A stretch of 64,000 nt of DNA from Mucinivorans hirudinis (GTDB lineage Bacteria; Bacteroidota; Bacteroidia; Bacteroidales; Rikenellaceae). Below, in pieces: positions 44,382-53,186 of this stretch; the stretch's first letter is position 1, and every line of letters begins with the position of its first letter. The notes under the pieces are model-generated. The model was not told where the DNA came from, searched no databases, and saw only the letters and a list, made by a program, of their open reading frames with translations. The translations under genes were made by a program, and so were the position numbers. Location of the stretch: positions 528,798-592,797 of the forward strand of contig HG934468.1 in assembly GCA_000723505.1 (NCBI GenBank). Reading direction: 5' to 3'.

Positions 44382-45443
44382 TTAATGCCGATTGAATAAT
44401 AGAAGTTTTTTAAGTATATCTATTTGATTATTAGGATTGTATTTTTCATCAATGATATTGTGGCAGAGAGCACTATTTTTCCCCTCTTTGATAACCTCCG
44501 CAATAGTTTGTGCCAAACTTTCTACACTGTCTGCTTCAAAGTAGTAGCCGGTTTTACCTTCAATAAGTGCTTCTGCCTCAGGAGCTTGTTCTGCGAGGTT
44601 GTTATGCGTGATTACCGGCGTGCCAAACATCAACGAGTGGATAGCCGTAAGCCCGACACTAGAAGGATTAACCACAGCCACACAATTACTTATGAGAGTG
44701 CCGATGAAAATGTCGTCATAACTCTCGCCGTAGAACCATACTTTTTCGGAAACTTCCAAATCATCGCTCAGTTGTTTTAAGTTCCCCTCTTCGACCCCGC
44801 CGCCGACTATCACCAGATTGCAATCAACACCCCGCATAGCCCTTAGCAGCAAATCCAACTTCTTTGTTTTTGTGAGTCTGCCAAGGTAGCAAATCGTTGG
44901 CAAATCATTACCGAAATAGTTCCTCAGAAAAATCCCATCACCAACTTTTACTGACCTCAACTTATCATAATCCAGTGAATTATATATAACGGTTGTGTTG
45001 TGAAAACCCCTTTCGGCAAGCCTTTTTTGAGCTTGTTCGCCATATAGAAGTGCATTCCCTGCCAAACGGAGATAGAGCATATTTTTTCTCACAGTAGCCC
45101 GTGATTCATTCCCTTTTAGTCCGTGAGACCAAAGATAGACTTTTCGACCCAGCAATCTTGCAAAAAACGTTACGAGCCAATTAGAAAGAATCCCTGCATT
45201 ACCCGTAAGTATATATGCGTCATAGCTTTTTGAAAAGGCACGACGAAGAGCCTTTCTTTGCCAAATCAACTTTGTTCCTCTATATACATTTTTAAGTTGC
45301 TGCTTACTTCGTATTTTCAACAACGCAATTCCTTCGGTAGAGTGGTCTCCGAAATATATATCAATATCCAACTCGCGCTGCATCAACTCGTAAATCGCTT
45401 TACGATAGGCAGGGGCGATATTTAGTATGGCGCAGACTTTCAT
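44382..45443 (-). CDS. GT4 family glycosyltransferase
   Basis: 353 residues, GT-B fold. ILNIAPAYRKAIYELM start, VYLWSHGLKG in the middle, ICYLGRLTKTKKLDLLLRA as the donor domain start, and VNPSSVGLTAIHSLMFGTPVITH in place of the usual E-x7-E. Probably a polysaccharide or cell-surface glycan enzyme of the chromosome, not related to the cargo GT4 proteins. It was probably separated from its former neighbours by ISL3 and the element. Confidence 0.8.
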   Translation of the reverse strand: MKVCAILNIAPAYRKAIYELMQRELDIDIYFGDHSTEGIALLKIRSKQQLKNVYRGTKLIWQRKALRRAFSKSYDAYILTGNAGILSNWLVTFFARLLGRKVYLWSHGLKGNESRATVRKNMLYLRLAGNALLYGEQAQKRLAERGFHNTTVIYNSLDYDKLRSVKVGDGIFLRNYFGNDLPTICYLGRLTKTKKLDLLLRAMRGVDCNLVIVGGGVEEGNLKQLSDDLEVSEKVWFYGESYDDIFIGTLISNCVAVVNPSSVGLTAIHSLMFGTPVITHNNLAEQAPEAEALIEGKTGYYFEADSVESLAQTIAEVIKEGKNSALCHNIIDEKYNPNNQIDILKKLLLFNRH

Positions 45444-45630
45444 ATCGGTAGAGAAGAAGTATTATTGCAATGTTTTTCTTGTGCCTTTGTTTTTCACACC
45501 CTATCAGAGTGGAGGATAAAAGGGTGTAAATAATTTGAATGGTTCGTCAAAAATTTGAATCTGTGACAACACAAAATTAGTCAAAATTTATCTGTTTATT
45601 TGCAATCATCGGGATAATAATCTGCAAGGA

Positions 45631-45678
45631 GGCTTCTAAAAAATTCCAAAACAAACAACTACTAATTTTTAGAAGTTC
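45631..45678. repeat. Inverted pair of the GGCTTCTAAAAATT repeat
   Basis: GGCTTCTAAAAAATT at 45631-45645 faces AATTTTTAGAAGTTC at 45664-45678, making a 48-bp palindromic unit like a small MITE or a hairpin. Confidence 0.6.
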
Positions 45679-45688
45679 TCCCAGCTCT

Positions 45689-45721
45689 TTTATAATGGCT
45701 TTATAATGGCTTTATAATGAA
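45689..45721. repeat. 11-bp tandem repeat, three units
   Basis: TTTATAATGGC occurs twice perfectly, followed by a third copy ending in GAA. It lies 235 bp upstream of susC. Each unit contains TATAAT, but Bacteroidota do not use that box in the same way. Confidence 0.75.
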
Positions 45722-45955
45722 TTTATAAGTGTTTTCTAACGGCGCAAAATATATATTATCACTACTTTTACTCGAGCAATGGTAATATGGAGTGTAAAAT
45801 TATTAACTCGGCTTTGAACAAATAGGACAATTCTTGGACAGATCTTTTGTTCACAGCCGGGTTAAATAGTAAGCCAATAGAACGGGTTATGGACTCTCTC
45901 TAGCTATGTCGGCTTAATAAACTCTAAAGTAGAGTCCGACCTAAAACTTATTTTT

Positions 45956-48900
45956 ATGAGACACATTACTCAGCCAATCAGAGCGGCTGTATTCACCTTA
46001 GCTCTGGTGGTAGCTCTGCCGTGGGCACTATATGCTTCGGATTATCAGAGAGACCCACAGCTTGCCTCTGCTGGTGAGCAGCAGAAGATTGATGTGCGCG
46101 TTTTGGTTGTCGAAGATGGCGGAACTCCCGTAATCGGCGCGACGGTTGTGCTGGTTGGCGACAACAGCAAAGCCGAGCTCACGGACGTAAACGGTATCGC
46201 AATACTAAAGAACGTACCCGGCGACGGCACACTCGAGGTGAGCTATGTTGGAATGAAGACAGTGAAAATCCCCATTAATGGCAACATCGAACTTACCGTA
46301 AAACTTACTGTAGATGCAATCGGTATGCAGGAGGTTGTTGTCGTTGGTTTCGGTACTCAGAGGAAGGTCAACTTGACAGGCGCCGTATCTGTTGTTAAAT
46401 CCACCCAGTTGGAGAGCCGTCCCGTCAATAACGTAGGTCAGGCACTCCAAGGTATGATTCCGGGGTTGAATATATCCACAGGCGGTCTCGGTGGTGAGCT
46501 CAACAATGCGCCATCTATAAACATCCGTGGCGGCGGTACTATCGGTGCCGGCTCAAGCGGCAACGTACTCGTGCTCATTGACGGTATGGAGGGTGATATG
46601 AACGCTATCAACCCACAGGACATTGAGAGTATCTCTACCTTGAAGGACGCGGCGGCTTCATCTATCTATGGTTCGCGCGCCCCCTTTGGTGTGATTCTTA
46701 TTACCACCAAACGTGGCAAGGCAGGCAAGGTTACTGTCAATTACAACAACAACTTCCGTTGGACATCCCCATTGCTAACTCCTAATATGATGGACTCGAA
46801 GACTTTTGCCGAGTACTTCAACCTTGCGGCTAAGGAGTCGGGACAGGGCGCTGTCTTCAGCCCTTACACTATGCAGAAGATTGAGGATTATCAAGCGGGT
46901 AAGATAGACCGTAATATCCAGACCGAATCATCTAACCCGTTGGGGGCAAATGACTCTTGGAAAAACTACGAGAATTCTTGGGGTAACAACGACTGGTTCG
47001 CTACTATGTATAAGAAATGGGTATTCTCTCAGGAACACCATTTGGCTATCAGCGGCGGCTCGGATAAGGTTCAATACTTCATATCGGGCAATGTTCTCGA
47101 TCAAAACGGTCTTCTAAGATTCTCGGGCGATAAATATGGTCGGAAGTCATTTGCTGCAAAGATTTCAGCAGAGCTTGCTCCTTGGATTAAGATTTCATCG
47201 AACTCCAGGCTCGTGCGCGAGGACTACGACCGTGCTTCGTATCAGGCAGGGCTTTTTTATCACAATATTGCGCGCCGTTGGCCTACCCTTCCTCTAAACT
47301 ACCCTAAGGTGAAGGAGTGGGACAACCCTAATTATGGCAACTGGAACGAAATAGAGCAGCTTCGTGCGGGTGGTCGCGACAAGAACGAGAAAGATTGGAT
47401 TTACCAACAGATAGCCTTGAATATCAATCCCGCGCAAGGTTGGAACATCAACTTGGAAGGTAACGTTCGTCAGACTACCAACTTCAAGCAGTTGGAGGTT
47501 CTTCCTATGTATATGATGCAGCCGAATGGTAACATTACTTTGTGGTCGTGGGATGCTCAGGCATCTTTTGTTGCAGGTCAGACGCGCGTGAACTCCAGCG
47601 CTTGGAAAGAGAATTTCTATACGGCGAACCTCTACACAGACTACACTATGAGTTTGGAGAATGGACACAACCTTAAATTACTTTTGGGTATTAACACCGA
47701 AACATCGGCACACCGTGACGTATCGGCTAGTGGCGACGGTCTGATTACTCCCAAAACTCCAACGGTATCCAATACCTCTACTCAACCGGCAGTTAGCGGC
47801 TCATTTGCCGATTGGGCTACATTAGGTATATTCGCTCGCGTGAACTACAATTACAAGGATCGTTACTTGGTTGAGTTGAATGCGCGTTATGATGGCTCAT
47901 CACGTTTCCTCAGCGACCAACGTTGGAAATTGTTCCCATCCTTCTCGGCGGGTTGGAACGTAGCAAGCGAAGAGTTTATGGGAGGCGTTCTTTGGCTTAA
48001 TACTTTGAAAATTAGGGGTTCTTGGGGTCAGCTCGGCAACCAAAATACCGAATACCCATACCCATTCTACACATCTATGCCCAGCAATAAGAATTACGGA
48101 TGGTTGATTAACGGCAACAAGCCTCCTCTCCACGTCAATGCACCGGGTTTGGTGTCGTCTTTGCTTACTTGGGAGACAGTCCAATCTTGGAACGTGGGTG
48201 TGGACTTCGCACTCTTTAACGGTCGCCTCAACGGCACCTTCGACGTCTATGAGCGCGTGACCCATAATATGATTGGACCTGCTCCGGCGCTGCCCGGCAT
48301 TCTTGGAGTGGATGTTCCTCAAACCAACAACTGCGACTTGCAGAACCGCGGTTGGGAGTTGGAGCTGAGCTGGAGAGACCGCATCCAATCTATCGGTCTT
48401 GATTATGGCATTCGTGTAAATATTTCGGACAACGTTCGTAAAGTAACTCGTTACCCGAACCCAACCAATTCTATAATAGACAAAGATGGTAGATGGAATC
48501 AATGGTATTCCGGTCGTTTGGCGGGTGAAATCTGGGGTTACACTACACTAGGTATTGCTCAGACACAAGCCGAAATGGATGCTCACCTTGCAAAGGTAAA
48601 TCAGAGCCAAATAGGTTCTAACTGGCAGGCGGGGGATATTATGTATGCTGACCTGACTGGTAATGGCGAAATTAATGGCGGCGAAGGCACCTTGGGTAAA
48701 ACGGGTGACCGCAGAATCATTGGTAACTCGACTCCACGTTACAGCTACGGTATCAATGCAGACTTCTCTTGGAAGGGCATCGACCTTCAAATCTTCATCC
48801 AAGGTATCGGCAAACGCGACTATGCTCCGGCCGGTCCATATATGTGGGGTGCTCACGATGGTATGTGGCAATCGGCAGGTTTTGTTTCCCATCTTGACTT

Positions 48901-49282
48901 TTGGCGTTCTTCGACAGCGCAGAATACCAATCCTACGGGCGACAACTATAACTACTTTGGCGCGAACCCCGATGGTTTCCTCCCCCGTCTGAGTTGGGAC
49001 TCAGACAAAAACAAACAAATACAAACACGCTATTTGCAAGACGCCTCCTATATGCGTCTTAAGAATATCCAAGTTGGTTACACACTTCCTCGCTCGTTCA
49101 CCGAAAAGTTTGGATGCAGCAAATTGCGCATCTATATTTCGGGAGACAACCTATTGACATTCTGTAATATGATTAGCACATTCGACCCTGAAACGATTGC
49201 GGATGCAACAGGTGGATGGAGCGATGGTAAGGTCTATCCTTTGTCAAAGGTTATCTCGGGCGGTTTGAGCATCACTTTCTAA
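45956..49282 (+). CDS. SusC/RagA TonB-linked outer-membrane transporter
   Basis: 1,108 residues. Signal segment (FTLALVVALPWALYA), a carboxypeptidase-like regulatory domain (VIGATVVLVGDNSKAELTDVNG), then the SusC signature VVVGFGTQRKVNLTGAV, the plug domain with NIRGGGTIGAGSSGNVLVLIDG and SIYGSRAPFGVILITTKRGK, and a long beta-barrel ending in ISGGLSITF. It works with the SusD lipoprotein as a lid-and-barrel importer of glycans or peptides. Substrate not readable from sequence; the nearby sialidase hints at host sialoglycans. Normal length. Confidence 0.93.
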   Translation: MRHITQPIRAAVFTLALVVALPWALYASDYQRDPQLASAGEQQKIDVRVLVVEDGGTPVIGATVVLVGDNSKAELTDVNGIAILKNVPGDGTLEVSYVGMKTVKIPINGNIELTVKLTVDAIGMQEVVVVGFGTQRKVNLTGAVSVVKSTQLESRPVNNVGQALQGMIPGLNISTGGLGGELNNAPSINIRGGGTIGAGSSGNVLVLIDGMEGDMNAINPQDIESISTLKDAAASSIYGSRAPFGVILITTKRGKAGKVTVNYNNNFRWTSPLLTPNMMDSKTFAEYFNLAAKESGQGAVFSPYTMQKIEDYQAGKIDRNIQTESSNPLGANDSWKNYENSWGNNDWFATMYKKWVFSQEHHLAISGGSDKVQYFISGNVLDQNGLLRFSGDKYGRKSFAAKISAELAPWIKISSNSRLVREDYDRASYQAGLFYHNIARRWPTLPLNYPKVKEWDNPNYGNWNEIEQLRAGGRDKNEKDWIYQQIALNINPAQGWNINLEGNVRQTTNFKQLEVLPMYMMQPNGNITLWSWDAQASFVAGQTRVNSSAWKENFYTANLYTDYTMSLENGHNLKLLLGINTETSAHRDVSASGDGLITPKTPTVSNTSTQPAVSGSFADWATLGIFARVNYNYKDRYLVELNARYDGSSRFLSDQRWKLFPSFSAGWNVASEEFMGGVLWLNTLKIRGSWGQLGNQNTEYPYPFYTSMPSNKNYGWLINGNKPPLHVNAPGLVSSLLTWETVQSWNVGVDFALFNGRLNGTFDVYERVTHNMIGPAPALPGILGVDVPQTNNCDLQNRGWELELSWRDRIQSIGLDYGIRVNISDNVRKVTRYPNPTNSIIDKDGRWNQWYSGRLAGEIWGYTTLGIAQTQAEMDAHLAKVNQSQIGSNWQAGDIMYADLTGNGEINGGEGTLGKTGDRRIIGNSTPRYSYGINADFSWKGIDLQIFIQGIGKRDYAPAGPYMWGAHDGMWQSAGFVSHLDFWRSSTAQNTNPTGDNYNYFGANPDGFLPRLSWDSDKNKQIQTRYLQDASYMRLKNIQVGYTLPRSFTEKFGCSKLRIYISGDNLLTFCNMISTFDPETIADATGGWSDGKVYPLSKVISGGLSITF

Positions 49283-49303
49283 CCCTTAATCACACAAATT
49301 GCT

Positions 49304-51364
49304 ATGAAAATATTAGTAAAAAAATATCTTGCGGCTCTCCTGTGCGGTGTAGCTACTATGGGCGTGGTCTCGTGTAATCAATACTTGGATAAAGAGCCCT
49401 ACTCAATCAGCCCTGACGTATTCTTCGCCACGGCAGACCAGCTTTATGCTTACTCGATTGCTCGTTATCCACTGCTCGACTATTCGGACTACTCGTACAA
49501 TCTTGGCGCTGCAGCCTACGCCGACACGGGTACTGACAACCAGATGACTCAAAACTCATTAGGTAGCCGTTGGCTACCCGGTGAATGGCGTGTGGGCAGT
49601 GCCGGCGGTGAGTGGAGATGGGGTGACCTCTACACTTGTAACTACTTCCTTAATTCGGCGCTCCCAAAGTTCCGAGCGAACGAAATCACCGGTAACCAAA
49701 TGGAGGCAAGTCACGCCATCGGCGAGATGTTCTTCTTCCGTGCGTACTTCTACTTCGGTCGTTTGAAGGCGCTGGGGGACTGTCCTATAGTCTATGACGT
49801 ACTCAAGGACGAAAAAGAGAGTTTGATGCTTGCGTCTCATCGTCGCCCACGCAACAAGGTGGCGCGTATGATTCTGAGCGACTTGGACTCTGCGTTTTTG
49901 TATATGAACAACTCTCCCAACGGCGGTAAGAATCGTTTGACCAAGGATGTTGCCAAGTTGTTCCGTTCTCGCGTGGCTCTCTATGAGGGTACCTTCGAGA
50001 AAAACTTCGCAGGAACGGCATTCGTACCCGGCGGCTCCGGCTGGCCGGGCAAAGACGCGGAAGGCTACAACAACCAAACCGAGGTGGATTACTTCCTCAC
50101 TCAAGCAATGGAGAATGCCAAATATGTTGCAGACCAATATGCCCTTGCATCGAACCCCGAAAACTATGAATACTGGCACAACGATGGTGAGGGCGGCAAT
50201 GCCAGCGACTATTTCGAGATGTTTGGCACAATCAACCAAGGTTTGCACGATGCAAAATATCAGGAGGTTATGGTGTACCGCGCATTCTCTATGACTCAAT
50301 CCATCGCTCATTTCGCGGGTTCTTATCTCACTAATGGTGCTAATACAGGTTACACTCAGCAGTTTATGGATGCCTTCGTTATGCGCAACGGTCTTCCCAT
50401 CTATGCCGTCGGCTCGGGCTATAAGAGCGACTCCACTGTTGTTGCCGCTAAAATCAACCGCGACAGTCGCTACCAATTGTTCGTAAAAGGTCAGGGTGAA
50501 ATTCTCAACGACGGAGCTAAAGACACAGAGCCGATGCGAGTGCCGCTTTTCGATATGACCGAACAACGTGCCAATACAGGCTATATGGTTAAGAAAGGTA
50601 TCTCTCGTGAGCCGAGTCAAACTCTCATCGGTGCTTGGGGTACAACCGGTATCATCCTTTTTCGTGCCGTTGAGGCATACTTGAACTACATCGAGGCTTG
50701 TATCGAGAAGACGGGGAGCGTTGATGGAACCGCGAACCAATACTGGAGTGCTGTCCGCAAACGTGCCAATATCAACCCCGACTTCAATGTTACCGTTGCT
50801 GCTACCGATATGAACAAGGAGGCTGAGTGGGATTTGGGAGCTTGGACTGCCGGGCAGAAAATCAGTGCATTGCGTTACAACATTCGTCGCGAACGTCGTT
50901 GCGAATTTATTGCAGAAGGTCGCCGTATGGAAGACCTTATCCGCTGGAGAGCTATGGACCAACTCCAAAACACGAAGTTTATGCCCCTGGGCTTCAACTT
51001 CTGGCAGACCACGTATACCCGTTATACTCCCTACTCTTGGCAACCGGAACAAGAGACCCTCTATGAGGTACGCGAGCCCAAGGCGGGTACATCAGGTAGT
51101 GTTTCGGCAAAGGACGACCCATTTGCACGAGGCAAATATTTGGTTCCGTTGCGCCTTAACATCGACGGCAATAACCTATATTTGAACGGCGTCAGTTGGC
51201 ATCCCGCTCACTACCTCTATCCGATAAACTATAGCCACTTCTCCGATGCCACTCCTACACCTGCCCAAGGTGAATCGGCAGATATAACAAAATCCGCTAT
51301 CTACCAAAACCCGGGCTGGAAAGTTGAATCAAACTCTATTCCGGCTTCTGTGGGCGGATTTTAA
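49304..51364 (+). CDS. SusD/RagB nutrient-binding lipoprotein
   Basis: 686 residues, 21 bp after susC. Lipobox ATMGVVSCNQYLDKEP, then the helical SusD-like fold with MFFFRAYFYFGRLKALGDCPIVYD and the C-terminal YNIRRERRCEFIAEGRRMEDLIRW typical of the RagB/SusD family. It forms the surface lid of the SusC barrel and binds the ligand. Slightly longer than average (500-600). A hairpin terminator follows. Confidence 0.93.
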   Translation: MKILVKKYLAALLCGVATMGVVSCNQYLDKEPYSISPDVFFATADQLYAYSIARYPLLDYSDYSYNLGAAAYADTGTDNQMTQNSLGSRWLPGEWRVGSAGGEWRWGDLYTCNYFLNSALPKFRANEITGNQMEASHAIGEMFFFRAYFYFGRLKALGDCPIVYDVLKDEKESLMLASHRRPRNKVARMILSDLDSAFLYMNNSPNGGKNRLTKDVAKLFRSRVALYEGTFEKNFAGTAFVPGGSGWPGKDAEGYNNQTEVDYFLTQAMENAKYVADQYALASNPENYEYWHNDGEGGNASDYFEMFGTINQGLHDAKYQEVMVYRAFSMTQSIAHFAGSYLTNGANTGYTQQFMDAFVMRNGLPIYAVGSGYKSDSTVVAAKINRDSRYQLFVKGQGEILNDGAKDTEPMRVPLFDMTEQRANTGYMVKKGISREPSQTLIGAWGTTGIILFRAVEAYLNYIEACIEKTGSVDGTANQYWSAVRKRANINPDFNVTVAATDMNKEAEWDLGAWTAGQKISALRYNIRRERRCEFIAEGRRMEDLIRWRAMDQLQNTKFMPLGFNFWQTTYTRYTPYSWQPEQETLYEVREPKAGTSGSVSAKDDPFARGKYLVPLRLNIDGNNLYLNGVSWHPAHYLYPINYSHFSDATPTPAQGESADITKSAIYQNPGWKVESNSIPASVGGF

Positions 51365-51418
51365 CGACTGACCTGCCTTGTAAACTCTCTTTTGAGTTGT
51401 CACCGATTTTTTGGTTAG

Positions 51419-51470
51419 CCCCACTTTGTCAGACTTACATTAATAGCGATGTAAGCATTGCAAAGTGGGG
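51419..51470 (+). terminator. Terminator after the susCD pair
   Basis: CCCCACTTTG pairs with CAAAGTGGGG, with an inner stem CTTACAT/ATGTAAG. It lies 55 bp after the susD stop. The convergent potassium-channel gene ends about 100 bp further on. Confidence 0.75.
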
Positions 51471-51494
51471 TTGCCGATAGCATACTAATGGAGA

Positions 51495-51576
51495 GGGATG
51501 AAAATTCCAAAAGAACTATCGAACACTCCTCTGGACAGTCCAAAGATGTTGATTTACTAACTTTTAGAAATTCCCT
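51495..51576. repeat. Variant of the dispersed repeat, inverted ends
   Basis: AGGGATGAAAATTCC at one end and ACTTTTAGAAATTCCCT at the other form an inverted pair. The minus strand AGGGAATTTCTAAAAGT resembles GGCTTCTAAAAATTAGT at 55213. It ends at the stop of the potassium-channel gene. Confidence 0.4.
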
Positions 51577-52957
51577 ATACTGCTAAATCATCTTGTTTGG
51601 TAATTTGTGTTGTACGTTGTTTCATTCTGTGTAGCATCGAAAATCCGAAAGTGAGCACTCCCACACGTCCGATAAACATTACCACAATAAGTACCAATTT
51701 ACCTTCAGAGGATAGCTCAGGAGTTATGCCCGTTGATAGCCCCACCGTTCCAAGGGCTGACGCCGACTCAAATAAGATTACAAGGTAGTCGAAATCTTCG
51801 GTTGCAGTGAGAATGAGTGAACTCAAACATATTACTGCCGTGTAGAGTACAAAAGTGGCTAATGCTGTATCTATGCGATATGTTGGAAGCGTTCTACCAA
51901 AGAGCGTCACGTCTCGATTTTGACCTAGTTTCGACTTTACAAATGCCATAGTTGCTGTTAGCGTTGTTGTCTTCAATCCTCCGCCTGTTCCGGATGGCGA
52001 TGCCCCAAAGTACATAATCATCGTTAGCGACAAGAGTGTAATAGGTATTAGTCCACCTATATTTATCGTATTAAAACCGACGGTCGTGAGTGCCGACATT
52101 GATTGAAATAGCGACATCAAAAAACGTTCAGAGGCAGGGTATTGCAATAGAGATGGCTCAAAGAAAAACATCTGAGTCGTTGCCAATGCCGATAGAGCTA
52201 AGGTCACCAATACAATCACTTTGGAGGTGAATGTAATTTTGTAACCTCGGGTTGTAATCTTTTGCCATAGGTCGTGCATAACAATAAATCCCATAGCACC
52301 GGCATAGCTCAGAACAATAACCACCAAATTTACGCCCCAGTCATCTCTGAATTGCATAAGACTGTCTGAAAATGTTGAAAAACCTGCGGTACAGAATGCC
52401 GAAACCGAATGGAAAATAGCTGTACCGACAGGGTTCTCTACGCCTTTGTCGGCAAATAAAAAATAGAGCAGCAGTGCTCCTATTACCTCAAAGAAGAAGG
52501 TAAATCCAACGACGCTTTTAACCAGATTCTTTGCCGTAATCCCGCCCGGCATCGTAAATTCGGCAGCGATAATCCCTTTTTTGATTATGGTAAAATGTTT
52601 TGTGAGGCTGAACATCACAAAACAACTCATTGTCATATAGCCCAATCCTCCAAGTTGGATTAATAACAGTATTACCAACTTTCCCGAAAATGTGTAGGCA
52701 GAAGATACATCAACCGTTGAGAGTCCCGTTGTCGATACGGCAGAAGTTGCCGAGAATATATGGTCTAAAAACCCTACGTTTGTCGATGTCATAAAAGGCA
52801 AGCATAACAGTAGCGTTCCCACGACTATATAGGACAAGTATCCGAAAATAAGTTGCCTGTGAGGGTGTTTAGAGATGTATCCGAAGGTCAATATGCGCTC
52901 AAAGTCAAATCTGAGCATACTCACTATAAAGTGAGTTAATGAGAATTTGCGTTTCAT
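51575..52957 (-). CDS. KtrB/TrkH-type potassium uptake channel subunit
   Basis: About 460 residues from the ATG at 52957 (an upstream in-frame start adds ten). Four pore repeats are visible: SAVSTTGLSTVDV, SAFCTAGFSTFS, SALTTVGFNTINI and SALGTVGLSTGIT, each with the selectivity Gly, and about eight membrane segments. SPSGTGGGLKTTTL is the intramembrane gate loop. It would pair with a TrkA/KtrA regulatory subunit, which is not next to it. Not linked to its neighbours in function. Confidence 0.9.
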   Translation of the reverse strand: MKRKFSLTHFIVSMLRFDFERILTFGYISKHPHRQLIFGYLSYIVVGTLLLCLPFMTSTNVGFLDHIFSATSAVSTTGLSTVDVSSAYTFSGKLVILLLIQLGGLGYMTMSCFVMFSLTKHFTIIKKGIIAAEFTMPGGITAKNLVKSVVGFTFFFEVIGALLLYFLFADKGVENPVGTAIFHSVSAFCTAGFSTFSDSLMQFRDDWGVNLVVIVLSYAGAMGFIVMHDLWQKITTRGYKITFTSKVIVLVTLALSALATTQMFFFEPSLLQYPASERFLMSLFQSMSALTTVGFNTINIGGLIPITLLSLTMIMYFGASPSGTGGGLKTTTLTATMAFVKSKLGQNRDVTLFGRTLPTYRIDTALATFVLYTAVICLSSLILTATEDFDYLVILFESASALGTVGLSTGITPELSSEGKLVLIVVMFIGRVGVLTFGFSMLHRMKQRTTQITKQDDLAV

Positions 52958-53119
52958 TACCAAAAAAATTTCGGCAAAGGTATGCAAAAAGAGCTAACGT
53001 TGTAACCTAAGTGATAGATAAAATCCAACAGTAATTGTTCGATGTTACTTCTAACGGCAGAAATTCATAAGCTACTGTAAACGCCACTTGTCAAGTTCCG
53101 AAAACAGGTCGTGCGTTAA

Positions 53120-53130
53120 GGGGGGGGGGG
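53120..53130. repeat. Homopolymer of 11 G
   Basis: An uninterrupted G11 tract between the potassium-channel and sialidase genes, next to the sialidase terminator. Not in a gene. Confidence 0.9.
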
Positions 53131-53137
53131 ATGAATA

Positions 53138-53181
53138 GCGTGTGTCGAGTGTTTGTGTTGATAAAACCACCCGACACACGC
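53138..53181 (-). terminator. Terminator of the sialidase gene
   Basis: GCGTGTGTCG pairs with CGACACACGC, extended by GTG/CAC with one bulge. It lies 5 bp after the sialidase stop on the minus strand. Confidence 0.7.
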
Positions 53182-53186
53182 TTATA

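Larger units (their letters stand above)
45444..45955. other. Intergenic region upstream of susC
   Basis: About 510 bp. Holds the inverted repeat pair at 45631-45678 and three 11-bp tandem units at 45689-45721. Near the susC start the region becomes pyrimidine-rich. Promoter elements could not be fixed with confidence. Confidence 0.5.

Noticed and set aside
49574-51052. 492-codon open frame antisense to susD
   Set aside because: It is fully inside the susD gene, has no family features and reflects codon bias; a shadow frame.
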